Origin: Phytophthora sp. 'mugwort'
Taxonomy: Eukaryota; Oomycota; Peronosporomycetes; Peronosporales; Peronosporaceae
Assembly: GCA_033558025.1 (NCBI GenBank)
Contig: JAUCEF010000017.1
Location: 3,782,001 to 3,846,000 of the forward strand
DNA: 64,000 nucleotides
Direction: 5' to 3'
Shown: positions 1 to 10,249 of the stretch, piece by piece
Layout: every line of letters starts with the position of its first letter
How positions within the stretch are numbered: the first letter of the stretch is position 1
Position numbers and translations under genes: made by a program
The notes under the pieces: model-generated
Databases searched by the model: none
The model's input: only the letters and a program-made list of their open reading frames with translations
What the model was told of the DNA's origin: nothing

Positions 1-179
1 CTGCCACTACTCAAACGTTTCGAGAAAGCCGCTTGAGATGACTGCTGTCGACTTGGCTGCGTGATGGCACGCAATGCTTCATCGTAGCGGTGACTCACTC
101 GTGCTTTGCCTTCATCAGACTCGAAAAACTTCAGCAACTCGGACAAATCGGGAGGAGCTGGGAACTCGCGTGAGGGCAT
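1..179 (-). CDS. 5' end of an unidentified gene, cut by the window edge
   Basis: An open minus-strand frame begins at the ATG at 177-179 and stays open for 59 codons to the window edge, so only the N-terminus is visible. It starts MPSREFPAPPDLSELLKFFE and continues with charged, helix-prone residues and then a Ser/Gln-rich stretch. I do not recognise the family. It is divergent from the armadillo gene whose ATG lies 210 bp away, so the gap is probably a shared promoter. The alternative is a chance open frame. Natural amino-acid composition and the divergent layout favour a gene. Confidence 0.5.
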   Translation of the reverse strand, partial: MPSREFPAPPDLSELLKFFESDEGKARVSHRYDEALRAITQPSRQQSSQAAFSKRLSSG

Positions 180-388
180 CGTGCCACACGAATTGCTTCT
201 CTGACTGTCTAGAGCTCTTGTCTTTCACATCGAGGACTCGAACCCGAAATACTCGATCGTAACTGAAGTTGCGCAAGTGATCGACTGCAAGAATAGCTGC
301 TAGCTGCTACGCTACTATCGTCACCGCTAATTTTTGCCTGTGTGGACGCCACAATATGCAACGGTGAGGGCGAGGCAGCTCGCAGTGG

Positions 389-3300
389 ATGAACCGACCG
401 CGAGTCCAACTACACATTATGACGAAACCTGCCACAGATTTACCATCAGATGAGCCCAACTTCTTCGAGGAGGACGGAGCAAGAGCAGGCGGCGACCGAG
501 TGGAAGCTGACCGCGCAGTCTTCGCTCGATCAGCTTCCATTCGTCGACTGTCGTCTGCCAGTATAAGTCGAAAAGGGTCGTTCCGACAGTCGTCCCTACT
601 GCTCGGAGTTGCTTCAGTGCCTCAACTCCCAGCGTCGTCACCTCTTCAACGTCCGTCGACAGCAGCTGCGACAACACACAGTCGCGTCCACCAAGCATTG
701 CGCGATACTGACAACAGCTTTGAGTTCTCCAGCAAGGAGGCGACATTGGATGGACTATGCTATTCCTCGCGGTTCCCGATCAAGGAAATCACTAGCAGGG
801 GGGTCATTAGCAGTGGAATACCTTCCAAGACGTTGCTCCGACAAGGGAGCAAGAGCGACATTAAGAAAACGAGCAATGGGGAGCAAAAGCCCTCGAGCGA
901 TGACCATGCTGAGGCATCCGCTGGATCCACTACTGGGATGGATATTCAGGCAAAGAAGAGGGAGATGCGACGTCAACTTGTAGCAGAACGTGAACGAGCT
1001 CGGTCTGCAGCGCCGACGTTGATGTCAACCTCTAGCAGCGAGTCTTCAGTTAAAGCTCCAGCTACAGTTCTCGACGAAGCTGCCTTCATCCTTCGTAAGC
1101 GGCGTTGCGCTAAAACTTTTGAGGACATGATTGTTGTTCGGTTGAAGCCGCATGAAAGCACGGGAGACTGGAAAACGACCGCTAACACTGCACTCAACGC
1201 AGTTCATTCTAAGCCGGAAGGTCAATTTAAAAAGTCTTCAATGGTCGATAATGGTATCACCAAACTCATAGAACATGGCATCATCCAGTCAGTGTTGGCG
1301 CTGAGCATGAGCTCGGATGCGGCGACGCAGGGACATTGCTGTCGAGCGCTTTATTACTTGTCAAGAGTTCGCGCCGCTCGAAAGTCCATGATCACACACG
1401 GTGTCGTGGCCAGTCTCAAGCAGCTCTCCCGAACGACAGCACCAGTCCCACGACAGGACATGGCCGCAACATTGTGCCACTTGGCCGAGGAAGAAAAGGT
1501 GGTCGAAGCGTTGTTTTTCGAGGGGATCGATCGTTCTCTCTTACGTTTATTCACATCTCCGAGTTGCGAGACCAAGCGCATTTGTGCAGCTACAGTCTTC
1601 AATTTATCGGCAGATGCACGGCATATCAAGCACTTTCGCGAGGTTTTCTCGCAGCTTTTAATTACTGCAGCGAAAGCAAACCATGGATTAGTGGGCAGTA
1701 GTCTCCTCAGCCCTCATGGCTCCCCTCAACTGAATTCCTCAGCAGCATTCTTAATCAAAGCGACGTACAATGCGTCTCTTGTGCCGATATTTCACAGTGC
1801 TCTGCTCGGAGAAAATATCCCTCGTTTCTTGGTTTCGCAGATCCCGTTGGTGCCTCCAGCTGTCCAATGCTGGGCACTCCGAACGTTCGTATCGCTGTGT
1901 GAAGTTCGTACCAATCGGCAGCTCCTACTGTCGACTTCTTTCTGTGAACTTCTCGAGTCCATGCTTCTGTCTCCAAATGAGGAGATCCAGGAAATTACTC
2001 TCTTGATCCTCTTACAGTTATCCACAGATGAAGGCAGCCGCATCAAGATTTGCAATTGGCTTCCGATCAGCTCGCTCGTGCAGACAATCAGTCAGCATAT
2101 TGAAGGAGCAATCAATGTCACGAAATCCCGTACTGGAAAAAGAGGGAATCTCTGCACTGATAATCCCGATACCAAAATTCAAGACAGCCGTCTGGTTTAC
2201 CTCCACTCGTGTATCCTGCGAAACCTTTGCGACAGTGTATTGACACATCATGAACTCATTCAAGAAGGTACTGTGCCAGTTTTGCTGGAAATGAGTCGGA
2301 TGGCCGACTCGACCATCAAAGTCAACGCTATTTGTTCGCTTTGTTACCTCGTTTCAAGCTCCACAGACGAGGTAGCAATCCATCTCCCAGAACTGACAGA
2401 GTTACTACTGACACTGACCCAGTCGTCCAACCCTCAAGACTGTTTATTCGCGGTGGAAGCGCTCTACAACATTTCGTGCTGTGATGACTGTGTGCCTCTC
2501 CTCTGTGAGTCGGGTTCACTGCTCGATCGGTTATTGTATCTCGCTACTGATCCTACACACAAGAAAATAGCCGAGTTGGTAGCTGCTAGTGTCTATAGAT
2601 TAGCTGGTGTCGTAACTTGTGCTCCTCAACTACTGAGGCGGGGATTCCTCGCCCAGCTAGTACACCTCATTCGCCAATACCCGACATGTCGAGCTTATGC
2701 TTTGAACGCACTTTTCCTGCTGGCAAGAAACGGTGGAGAAGCTTTTCCTCACGGTGGCGACGAGATGGCACAGCTCGTCTTGGCGCTACTAAGCAATGGT
2801 AACGAACTGGAAATGGTGGCGAAAATGTGGATAAAGCCGTCATTACCCGCACGACTTGTGAAGCGCAAGACCAACCTCGATATCTCACAAGGTGATCCAG
2901 CTACGATGCGAAGTGGTGTCACGTTACTTGCGCACCTTGCTCACCACCCAAGAAATCGAGGAGCTCTTGTGCGCAATGGCGCTGTGTTTCGTTTTCTAAA
3001 GAAGCTCAATCGGTTCAAACTTAAGGCCAAGACCATAACCAAAAACGGAGATGAAGGTGGAACTAGCAGTGCAGAGGACGAGGAAGTTGCTACCGAGCAG
3101 GATAACGAGGACGACACGATTCTGACCAACTGTGCTTTCGTGTATTACTGTCTGACAGCGACCCAGGAAGGCTGTGAATATCTCGTCAAGGAACGTGGAG
3201 TCGAAGATCTTATTAACTTATCACGGATTCGAACCAAACACACAAAACCTATTGTCGATGCTGGTGATGGCGGAGGAACTTTTACGATGAAGGAATTGTG

Positions 3301-5473
3301 TACACTTGCTTTATGTCGCTTATCCTCGTTCCCAGGTTTAGAGTCACGGTTAATTGAGCAAGGGGCAATTCAAGCCGTCATGGTGTTGGCACTCGTGGCA
3401 ACTGATAGTGTCACGATCAAGGCGTTGTGCATCATGACACTAGCGAACTGCCTTGTGGACGTCACACCACATTGCTTGCAGTCGCTTATTGGGCACGGCA
3501 TTATCTGGGCGCTATCGTCGCTGTGCACAGTGGAGTATCCTGAAGTCAGCTACGCGTGTGCAGTTTCCCTGTGTAATTTATCAGCTCACTCCAGTAAAGT
3601 GCCAAAATTCCTGGATGCTGGTGCACCACGAGCGCTTGTTCATCTCTTGTCTCGCTGTGGTGGAGCTGACGCCGCTGAAGACGCCATGATTGTTCTCGTG
3701 ACGGTAAAGACGATCGCCAATCTCGTTGCTAACGAGAAACTGTGCCAAGCATTTCTGAACGAAGGGCTGGAGAAGCATTTGAGTGTACATTTCTCGTCTC
3801 CTGAGAGCAGCGAGGAGCTCCGACAGCTGGCTGCGATGGTCCTGCTGCGTGTTACCAGCGCGAATGATGCCGTCATTTCACCAGAGAGAGTCAAACTCAC
3901 GATGCTTCTTTGGATGGAGCAGATTATTGACATGAAAGACGAGGACCTTGTACGCAATTGCATGCTCACGGTGCACGACCTCACGAGTAACTCGTCGCTT
4001 GATGTGGCCGAGCTCGATGTGCCTCATATATTGCGGATTCTCGTTCAAGTGCTGCAACGCCATCACACACGGAACACGCAGATCGTGACGCTTTGTCTCT
4101 CTGTCTTGTACAATTTGTCGTGCCAATGGGCAGCATTACCAATGATTGTACAGTCGGAGATCATGCCATTCTTACGGCAGCAAGTGCCATTGACAGAGGC
4201 AACGCTAGCTCAGCGACGCAAAAGCTTCAGTCACCCACTGCAGCCATCTCCGACGCCGTCTACAGTCAATTTGGCTGTCAATGTCCAGCTCTGTTGTCTG
4301 GTACTGCACAACTTGAGTTGTCATCATGCTACAGACGATGAAGACATTCTTGCAGCCCTCGTGGCTTGTCACGCAGTCGCCATACTCCACGATATCTACT
4401 ACGGTCCTTTTGACAGTCTCCTAGAGACGGCAGCAGTGGCAATTTGCAACATCGCTGTTGGTAAAGTGAATTCCACGCGTGTACTCGAAGACCATGCGGC
4501 TCGTGTACTGCTTCACTTTATTCATAGCGACCACTTTGTACCACAACATTATCTTCTCATTGCAGCAACAATGCGGAAGTTAAGTAACGCTCCAGGCAAC
4601 CAGACGTGCTTACTCAATGCTCACATTGCAAACGCCATGGTCTTTCTCTTGAATCTGCCCAACCTGGACAACGCTGCCAGCTCGAATATCCTCGCGGCGT
4701 TGCGTCATTTCTCCAGCTGCAAGGACCACATCCCACGGCTTCTTAATGATGGGGTATTACCATGCGTTGTGAGACTCACGGGCCAGCCCAATACAACAGG
4801 CGAAATGATTAACTACTGCTTTGAGCTTATCTCGAATCTATGCAGTGTGGATTTTCAGGAATACTTAAAAGATTGTCCCGAGATCAATGTTATTGGAACT
4901 TTGGCCAAACTTTCGGATCATCACAAGCAGAGTCATCACCACCAGCATCTTATGCAACTAGAACATCACGGAGCACCGACCTCGCTAGCTTCATACTGTG
5001 CAAGAGGAGATGATAATTCGCTACCTTTACCTGTATTGATTACAAATTTGATGAAAAGTGCCACCCTCACGACCGCAGCCAAGAAAACATTGCAGATCAA
5101 GGCGAACTATACGATACCTGCTCGAAAGTGGAGCCCTCAAGCACAACCAAAGCCCAAAGATCCACCACCTCTTGTATGCAATGAAATTCCACCTACAGAT
5201 AATGGACAAATTGTCACCCCAGAGGTGAAACAGCGAATTGGGTGCTTCTCGTTACTTCCGAAGGAGCCACTTATCCGCGACGTGAAAAACGAGGCGGTCG
5301 CCTCATCGCCTGTTGGGGCCCCAAATCGATCCATTCTAGCTCGGAGCAGCAGCGAGCGAAGTTTTGGCGGTCAGCGTACTCGAGCGTCGGTGATCGGTAC
5401 GAGAAAAGTTCTTCAACGTGCCCATGAGTCTCGGCATCTTTCGGACTGGTCCCGACGAGGTACTGGAAGCTAA
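389..5473 (+). CDS. large armadillo-repeat protein (1,694 aa, single exon)
   Basis: The frame is uninterrupted. After about 200 residues of Ser/Arg/Lys-rich, probably disordered sequence, the protein becomes an almost continuous alpha-solenoid. Recurrent ARM-type units such as ALYYLSRVRAAR, AATVFNLSADARH, AVEALYNISCCDDC and AVSLCNLSAHSSKV each pair a helix with an N(L/I)S-type turn. An acidic insert lies near residues 885-915. The last 150 residues are again basic and Ser-rich. ARM solenoids are protein-interaction scaffolds. No catalytic motif is visible and the specific partner is unknown. An alternative start is the ATG at 419 (MTKPATD). The gene is divergent from the partial gene at 1-179, and a decayed transposon follows downstream. 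Confidence 0.85.
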   Translation: MNRPRVQLHIMTKPATDLPSDEPNFFEEDGARAGGDRVEADRAVFARSASIRRLSSASISRKGSFRQSSLLLGVASVPQLPASSPLQRPSTAAATTHSRVHQALRDTDNSFEFSSKEATLDGLCYSSRFPIKEITSRGVISSGIPSKTLLRQGSKSDIKKTSNGEQKPSSDDHAEASAGSTTGMDIQAKKREMRRQLVAERERARSAAPTLMSTSSSESSVKAPATVLDEAAFILRKRRCAKTFEDMIVVRLKPHESTGDWKTTANTALNAVHSKPEGQFKKSSMVDNGITKLIEHGIIQSVLALSMSSDAATQGHCCRALYYLSRVRAARKSMITHGVVASLKQLSRTTAPVPRQDMAATLCHLAEEEKVVEALFFEGIDRSLLRLFTSPSCETKRICAATVFNLSADARHIKHFREVFSQLLITAAKANHGLVGSSLLSPHGSPQLNSSAAFLIKATYNASLVPIFHSALLGENIPRFLVSQIPLVPPAVQCWALRTFVSLCEVRTNRQLLLSTSFCELLESMLLSPNEEIQEITLLILLQLSTDEGSRIKICNWLPISSLVQTISQHIEGAINVTKSRTGKRGNLCTDNPDTKIQDSRLVYLHSCILRNLCDSVLTHHELIQEGTVPVLLEMSRMADSTIKVNAICSLCYLVSSSTDEVAIHLPELTELLLTLTQSSNPQDCLFAVEALYNISCCDDCVPLLCESGSLLDRLLYLATDPTHKKIAELVAASVYRLAGVVTCAPQLLRRGFLAQLVHLIRQYPTCRAYALNALFLLARNGGEAFPHGGDEMAQLVLALLSNGNELEMVAKMWIKPSLPARLVKRKTNLDISQGDPATMRSGVTLLAHLAHHPRNRGALVRNGAVFRFLKKLNRFKLKAKTITKNGDEGGTSSAEDEEVATEQDNEDDTILTNCAFVYYCLTATQEGCEYLVKERGVEDLINLSRIRTKHTKPIVDAGDGGGTFTMKELCTLALCRLSSFPGLESRLIEQGAIQAVMVLALVATDSVTIKALCIMTLANCLVDVTPHCLQSLIGHGIIWALSSLCTVEYPEVSYACAVSLCNLSAHSSKVPKFLDAGAPRALVHLLSRCGGADAAEDAMIVLVTVKTIANLVANEKLCQAFLNEGLEKHLSVHFSSPESSEELRQLAAMVLLRVTSANDAVISPERVKLTMLLWMEQIIDMKDEDLVRNCMLTVHDLTSNSSLDVAELDVPHILRILVQVLQRHHTRNTQIVTLCLSVLYNLSCQWAALPMIVQSEIMPFLRQQVPLTEATLAQRRKSFSHPLQPSPTPSTVNLAVNVQLCCLVLHNLSCHHATDDEDILAALVACHAVAILHDIYYGPFDSLLETAAVAICNIAVGKVNSTRVLEDHAARVLLHFIHSDHFVPQHYLLIAATMRKLSNAPGNQTCLLNAHIANAMVFLLNLPNLDNAASSNILAALRHFSSCKDHIPRLLNDGVLPCVVRLTGQPNTTGEMINYCFELISNLCSVDFQEYLKDCPEINVIGTLAKLSDHHKQSHHHQHLMQLEHHGAPTSLASYCARGDDNSLPLPVLITNLMKSATLTTAAKKTLQIKANYTIPARKWSPQAQPKPKDPPPLVCNEIPPTDNGQIVTPEVKQRIGCFSLLPKEPLIRDVKNEAVASSPVGAPNRSILARSSSERSFGGQRTRASVIGTRKVLQRAHESRHLSDWSRRGTGS

Positions 5474-5707
5474 TACATGTAGCGATGAACAGTGACAGGA
5501 TAGAGTCGACGATTTGTTCGATACCAGTTAAACGGACCAGTCGTTAGGGAATAGCACGAATTATAGAATAAGAATATTGTTAAATCGCATTTGAGACGGC
5601 GGAGAACAAAATAAAAAAAAATCAAGTTTTATTACAATGGAGATGGGAAGGAGCGAAGTTCAAGGGTTGCACAATCGTACTTAAACGAACTTTCGAGAAA
5701 ACTCGAT

Positions 5708-7752
5708 TTGAACATTTTGTCTTCGTTTTATTCAGTAGCTGGCTCTCTTGGACCACTCATTACAATATTTCGAGCAACACCCATGGATCAAGGATATCGC
5801 GCAGCTTCATGCGATGACGACGTAGCCAGCGTCTCGAGTGTATCTTCGTATCACAGCGAAGACGACGACAACAAGCGTGTGGAGCTTGATGAGGCTGTGG
5901 TTAAGCAAATCGATACAGTATTAGGCGTGAGGCGCTGCGACAAAGAGTGTATTACATATTATGCTGAGGCTGTAAGGAACTTTGTGAGGGCGTGCATGAT
6001 GATGCATAAGGACTGTCAACGCACCAGCTTGGTTACCTCACTAGCGATGTGCCTGGGATTCGCGGAAGGCAACCAACGGCATCGGACGACAGGAGCTCAA
6101 CAGCGCTACACGTATTTTCTTCCTCTCGCTGGGCAGGTTTGCAGAACAGCTTATCAGACGGCGTATAATGTCAGCAACGACACGATCAACAGGTTTGGCA
6201 TTTAGACTGCTTGTGATTTACGGCGAAGTTAATACTCATTTTGTTTTGTTCTTGACATTCATAAAGGTGTCGCGACCAAGTAAAAGAAAAAAACAGGTGA
6301 ATTCGCAGTGCCTGTTCATGGAAATGTCGGTAACGAGCACGCTCGGAATGTTAACGAAGAAGCTTTAAAACCTTTCTATACTCGCTTAACTGCCACACAT
6401 GCTGATGTCGTTTCCATCAGGTTTCGCTACCAAAAACACGGAGGCAGGTGAACTGACCAGACACTACACGACGAAAGAATACCAGCTTCTACCTTCTACT
6501 TTACCTGGGCAATGATGCACACCTGGTATGTCGAGTGGGCTAAGAATGCGCGCGTTAGAATCAAGGAGCCCTCTCTCACGTCGTTTCAAACTGTTCTGGA
6601 GGGCATCTGCCCAGAAAATCGAGTCCGATCGGTGCGCGATAATGTATGCGACGCCTGCGTGATATATCGCAATACTATGGGTCCTGAGCCTTCTGTGAAC
6701 GATACAGAAGCTATCGTAGCCCATATTCGAGACGCCAAGGCCATACGGATTCAGTACAAAGCAGACTGCGAAGCTGCTACTTCCGATAGCATAGTCACTA
6801 CTATCGACTATGCTAAAAACATCACGCTCCCTCACTGTTCTCAAACACCAACAATGTGGTATTTTCTGAGTTTAATCTCGGTGAACGTGTTCGGAATTCA
6901 ATCAGACCCGGAAAAACTGCAATGGAATATGATATACACCGAGCGTAAGGCAAGAAAGGGAGCACCGAATGCTCGATACGCGCACAGATGAGGAATATTC
7001 TATTCGAAGGTGCCAGGGTCCAAAACTTGGCATGTATACGCAGACAACTGCGGGGGCCAAGTTAAGAACAACTACGTGTTGCACTTCTTGCTATTTTTAG
7101 TGCTCTCGGGGGCACTAAAAAGCGCGAAGCTGAGCTTCTTGGTGAAAGGCCATACCAAGAGTGCGATCGTCATTTTGCCTATATTAAGCGGTATTATGTT
7201 AAAAGAGATTTATGGATTTTGGACGACGTGGAGAGAGCCGTATAGGAATCATTTCCAGACAACAGGTGCATCAATCTCGAGCAATCAGCCCACACGTTTC
7301 GAGAGTATAAAAGTCCACTGGGGAAGCTTTATAAAAAGCTACCCAAAATTCAGTCCAACCAAATTTTCGAGGTCAGGGGTGGCGAGCCTGGTATAGTGTA
7401 CTGTCGTGAACGCCCCACCAGCGAAACCTGTTGTGCAGAACCTGCTGTATGAAGACGCTACCGTGGTCTTGAGCGACGAAGAAGTGTCAACAATCTGGAC
7501 AGAGTTTACCCTGCTTACACCTCCGCCGCCAAACAAAGAAAAGATTCAAGATATTCACAAAATGTGCTGATGTATGTTCCCCCTCAGCTACGTAGTGATC
7601 CATTGTACGTCGTACCGGTCGAAGAAGACGAGGAAGAGGTAGCAGCCACGAAGACGGATCGACACAATAGATCGTTACACGCTAAGAAACGTCCTGCTTC
7701 AAAGTCGGCAACCGTGCGGAAGAAGAGAACTCCGGCGAGCATTAAAATGTAA
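5708..7752 (+). pseudogene. decayed DDE transposase-like gene (DUF7869-type), several frame breaks
   Basis: Consecutive plus-strand fragments in different frames give one transposase-like protein. The N-terminal part (5784-6190, acidic Ser-rich then YTYFLPLAGQVCRTAYQTAY) appears to be followed by an intron ending near 6310. The middle part (6512-6990) contains DYAKNITLPHCSQTP and SLISVNVFGI. The next part (7010-7150) contains YADNCGGQVKNNYVLHFLLF and FLVKGHTKS. Just after GHTKS the frame slips by one base, and the other frame continues CDRHFAYIKRYYVKRDLW to a TAG at about 7245, then resumes. The C-terminus (7564-7752) is basic. The DNCGGQ-KNN, GHTK and CDR-F motifs are those of a transposase-derived family common in oomycetes and metazoans; the DUF7869 label is from memory. 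At least three frameshifts and one stop make it non-functional. I found no terminal repeats. Confidence 0.75.
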
Positions 7753-8166
7753 ATGTTCACAATTAATTAAATTCAGTTTTAACGCCATTTGGACATGTAT
7801 GTGGTTTACACAAGTGTTTTTTACAAGATGTTTTGCTAAAACTAAACGTATTTTTGGAAAGGTTATACTTCGAATCCAAAAAACCAAACCACCATTGGAT
7901 TCTACGCGTCCAATTACGACGATCTAGACAAAAAAGCGAAACAATCATCTAGATCTCGACCTTCTCACGACAAGCTCCGCAGTGATAGCCAAAGAGCTTG
8001 TCTGAAGTCAAGAAATAGCTCGAAATGAAGCTAAGACACCCCTCTGCACGTAAGTAGCTAAATGGAAATACGTACTTAGGCATTAAGACCGATAAAAATA
8101 TTTTTTGCGACATCTCAATTATGTCATAATCTAATAGCCGTCGTTCATTTTCGTACTGTAGAAATA
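7753..8166. other. intergenic, between two transposon remnants
   Basis: This AT-rich stretch lies between the decayed DDE transposase gene and the mariner-like element. Open frames here are short and of unnatural composition. I see no gene, RNA or repeat that I can support. TA at 8165-8166 abuts the left inverted repeat of the mariner-like element. Confidence 0.6.
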
Positions 8167-8195
8167 CTTCCTCTCTTCGGAAATGATGGATGATT
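8167..8195 (+). repeat. left terminal inverted repeat of the mariner-like element
   Basis: The outer end reads CTTCCTCTCTTCGGAAATGA. The whole 29 bp are the reverse complement of 9661-9689 except for one C/G difference at the eighth base. It is preceded by TA. Confidence 0.85.
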
Positions 8196-8274
8196 AGCAA
8201 TATTTGATGGTCTCATAGGTTGAATCGTGGGATTAAAAAAAACGATTTTAAAAAATTATCTGTTTAAGAGGGTA

Positions 8275-9437
8275 TTACTTAGTGCCTGAAGGACGGAGGA
8301 ACATCACACTGGGGCTGTTTACCTTCCAGAGAATCTCAACAGCATTTTCGAAAGCGACTCTGTCGCAGGTAATACTGACGGGGAGGTTGCCTTCTCTTCT
8401 GAGTTTCGCCTTACCCATATGAGGAAGCTTGTAGTCATTGCCACCACCTGCTCGAAGTATGCACTCCATGCACTTTGAAGCGTGAGGAATACGTTATCTA
8501 GTGTTACGTCGTCAGTGTTTGCGTATGCCGTTTCCACCGATTCGGTGCGAGCCTTAATCCCATTGATGGCTTGTCGGTGCTGCGTGGCTTGAAGGGATAC
8601 AAACAACCCTAAATCTAAGCAGTTCATGTCGGGTGAGCTAGCAGGCTGAAAAATTAAATGGATATGCTAGCCGCCCTCTGTCCCAGCAGCCACAATGTCA
8701 GGGTCGAAGGGTGACACGTGAGGCTTGGCATTGTCCTGCTGAACCAGGATAGTCCTGTCCTTTTCTCGCCGCGGCCACTGCGCCTTAATTGCTAGGATCA
8801 CGTCGTCGATCAAGAACTGTTTGTACACAATTCTTGTTATAGACTCGATGTTGCGCAGGCATACATCCCCTCTGTCACGGTATCGGCTACGCCACTGCGC
8901 GATGAATTTTTCTGTCAGTGGCCAAACACCGATCTTTCCGTCCCACATCAGCTTGCCTCCCCGGTTGTACCTGCTCGACAACCAATTTTTAAAATTCGTT
9001 CAATTATAGATAATATTATTTTATACAGTTCATACCTTGGTCGCGCAACGGCAACAAGAAACATGGTCTTCGACATGAAGTGTTTGCTTCGGCAGCTCCT
9101 ATACGGAACATCCTCGTCTTCAAACACGAGGTAAGACCGCATGTTGATGTCCTCGTAGAACCATTTTTCATCTACGTGTACAATGTCACACATGTCGCGT
9201 GCCTCGCCTCGGTCACGTCGCTTCCTGCCCGAATTCGCAGCTATCCGACTCTTCCACCCTACCACACCACTTAACGCGTCCGTCTAAGCATAGCGGTCCC
9301 ATATCTAACAGCAGAGTTGGAACCCCCCACCTTCTCCGCCTCCCTTGAAATTGCACCAGGAGGCAGAACGTCGTCTTGGCTGCACCGGAGGGGGTTGTCG
9401 ATGATGCGGCGGCGTTGATCATTTGTTAAGTTCGGCA
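8275..9437 (-). pseudogene. mariner-like transposase pseudogene with a spliceosomal intron
   Basis: Reading begins at the minus-strand ATG at 9437 (MPNLTNDQRRRII, helix-turn-helix side). A break follows near 9280. Reading resumes with RKRRDRGEARD and VHVDEKWFY, which holds the first catalytic Asp. A 65-bp intron (8971-9035, GTATGA to GAGCAG) rejoins ARPR to YNRGGKLMWDGKIGVWPL in frame. The second catalytic Asp lies in ILVQQDNAKPHV and the third in SPDMNCLDLG. A TAG at 8667-8669 sits where the family normally has Trp. A one-base deletion near 8470 precedes the C-terminal block GGGNDYKLPHMGKAKLRREG. These motifs are typical of oomycete mariner-like transposases. The gene is dead by one stop and two frameshifts but otherwise nearly complete. 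Confidence 0.85.
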
Positions 9438-9660
9438 TGATAGGCTTGGAAGCGTGAGTAAGGCTGTCGTCTTCGGGCTATGGGGCAGAATATGAAATGG
9501 TCAGAAGGGTAGTGTGTCTTCGAGCGGGCATCACGCAGGTGGTAGAAGTCAAATGAAACGCAACGACCACCATTCGATAGAGGAGACGAACGCGCTAAAT
9601 TTGCACCAATCAGAGCTAAATTTGGACAAATATTAACCAATCTAATAACAGCCGAATGTG

Positions 9661-9689
9661 AATCATCCATCATTTCCGAACAGAGGAAG
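9661..9689 (-). repeat. right terminal inverted repeat of the mariner-like element
   Basis: On the minus strand, reading inward, this is CTTCCTCTGTTCGGAAATGA and onward, 28/29 identical to the left repeat. The bases just outside are TG on the plus strand, where an intact target duplication would have TA. Confidence 0.85.
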
Positions 9690-10249
9690 TGGAACGTAAA
9701 TGTGAAAAAATACTTCCTTTTAAAAGCAAGAAGCTGATTGAGGGACAAATATGATAACCGTCACCCCGCGTTTCGTCGCCCTTCATGCGGCCGTAGCCGC
9801 GATGATCGCTATCTAGTCGGAGCTGGACGTCGAAGCTGGCGTGCTTTTGGTTGATGTGTTTCCAGCATGTCCAAATTCAGGAATGTAAAACTGCTATCCG
9901 AATAGGTAGCGGACGAACAGCTTCATTTTGAAGAACAAACTTTCAGGGTAGATTTGTATTTTCCTGTAAAGCGAGAAGCTACTTCGAAAATAATGCTGAT
10001 GCCAGCACTTTAACTACGGGTAGTGGAATTCGACCTCGCATACTGGCACTTTGAAAGTCCGCTTTTTGCTTACATTTGGAAAATGGTAAATCTTAAAACG
10101 TAGTAATTTGGATCTCTATCCACATATGGTGCCAAACATAACTGAGTCTTACTTAAATGTTGCTGGTTTATTAATTAGAAGAAGAAATGCAAGTAGTTCC
10201 TCCTGCTGCCGACTTCAAAGACGGATCAAGAGAATTTTAGCCGACCGGT
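9690..10249. other. intergenic, no gene seen
   Basis: This 560-bp stretch lies between the mariner-like element and the 3' end of the first GPI-type secreted protein gene. It is AT-rich with many stops in all frames. I see no feature I can support. Confidence 0.6.

Larger units (their letters stand above)
8167..9689 (-). mobile_element. Tc1/mariner-like transposon with matched terminal inverted repeats
   Basis: A 1,523-bp element is bounded by 29-bp inverted repeats that match at 28 of 29 positions (8167-8195 and 9661-9689). On the left, TA precedes the repeat, as expected for the TA target duplication of this superfamily. On the right the corresponding dinucleotide is TG, consistent with one transition. 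The interior carries one transposase gene on the minus strand (8275-9437). About 220 bp between the transposase start and the right repeat appear non-coding. The near-identical repeats suggest fairly recent insertion, but the transposase is broken, so the copy could move only if a transposase is supplied in trans. Confidence 0.85.
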
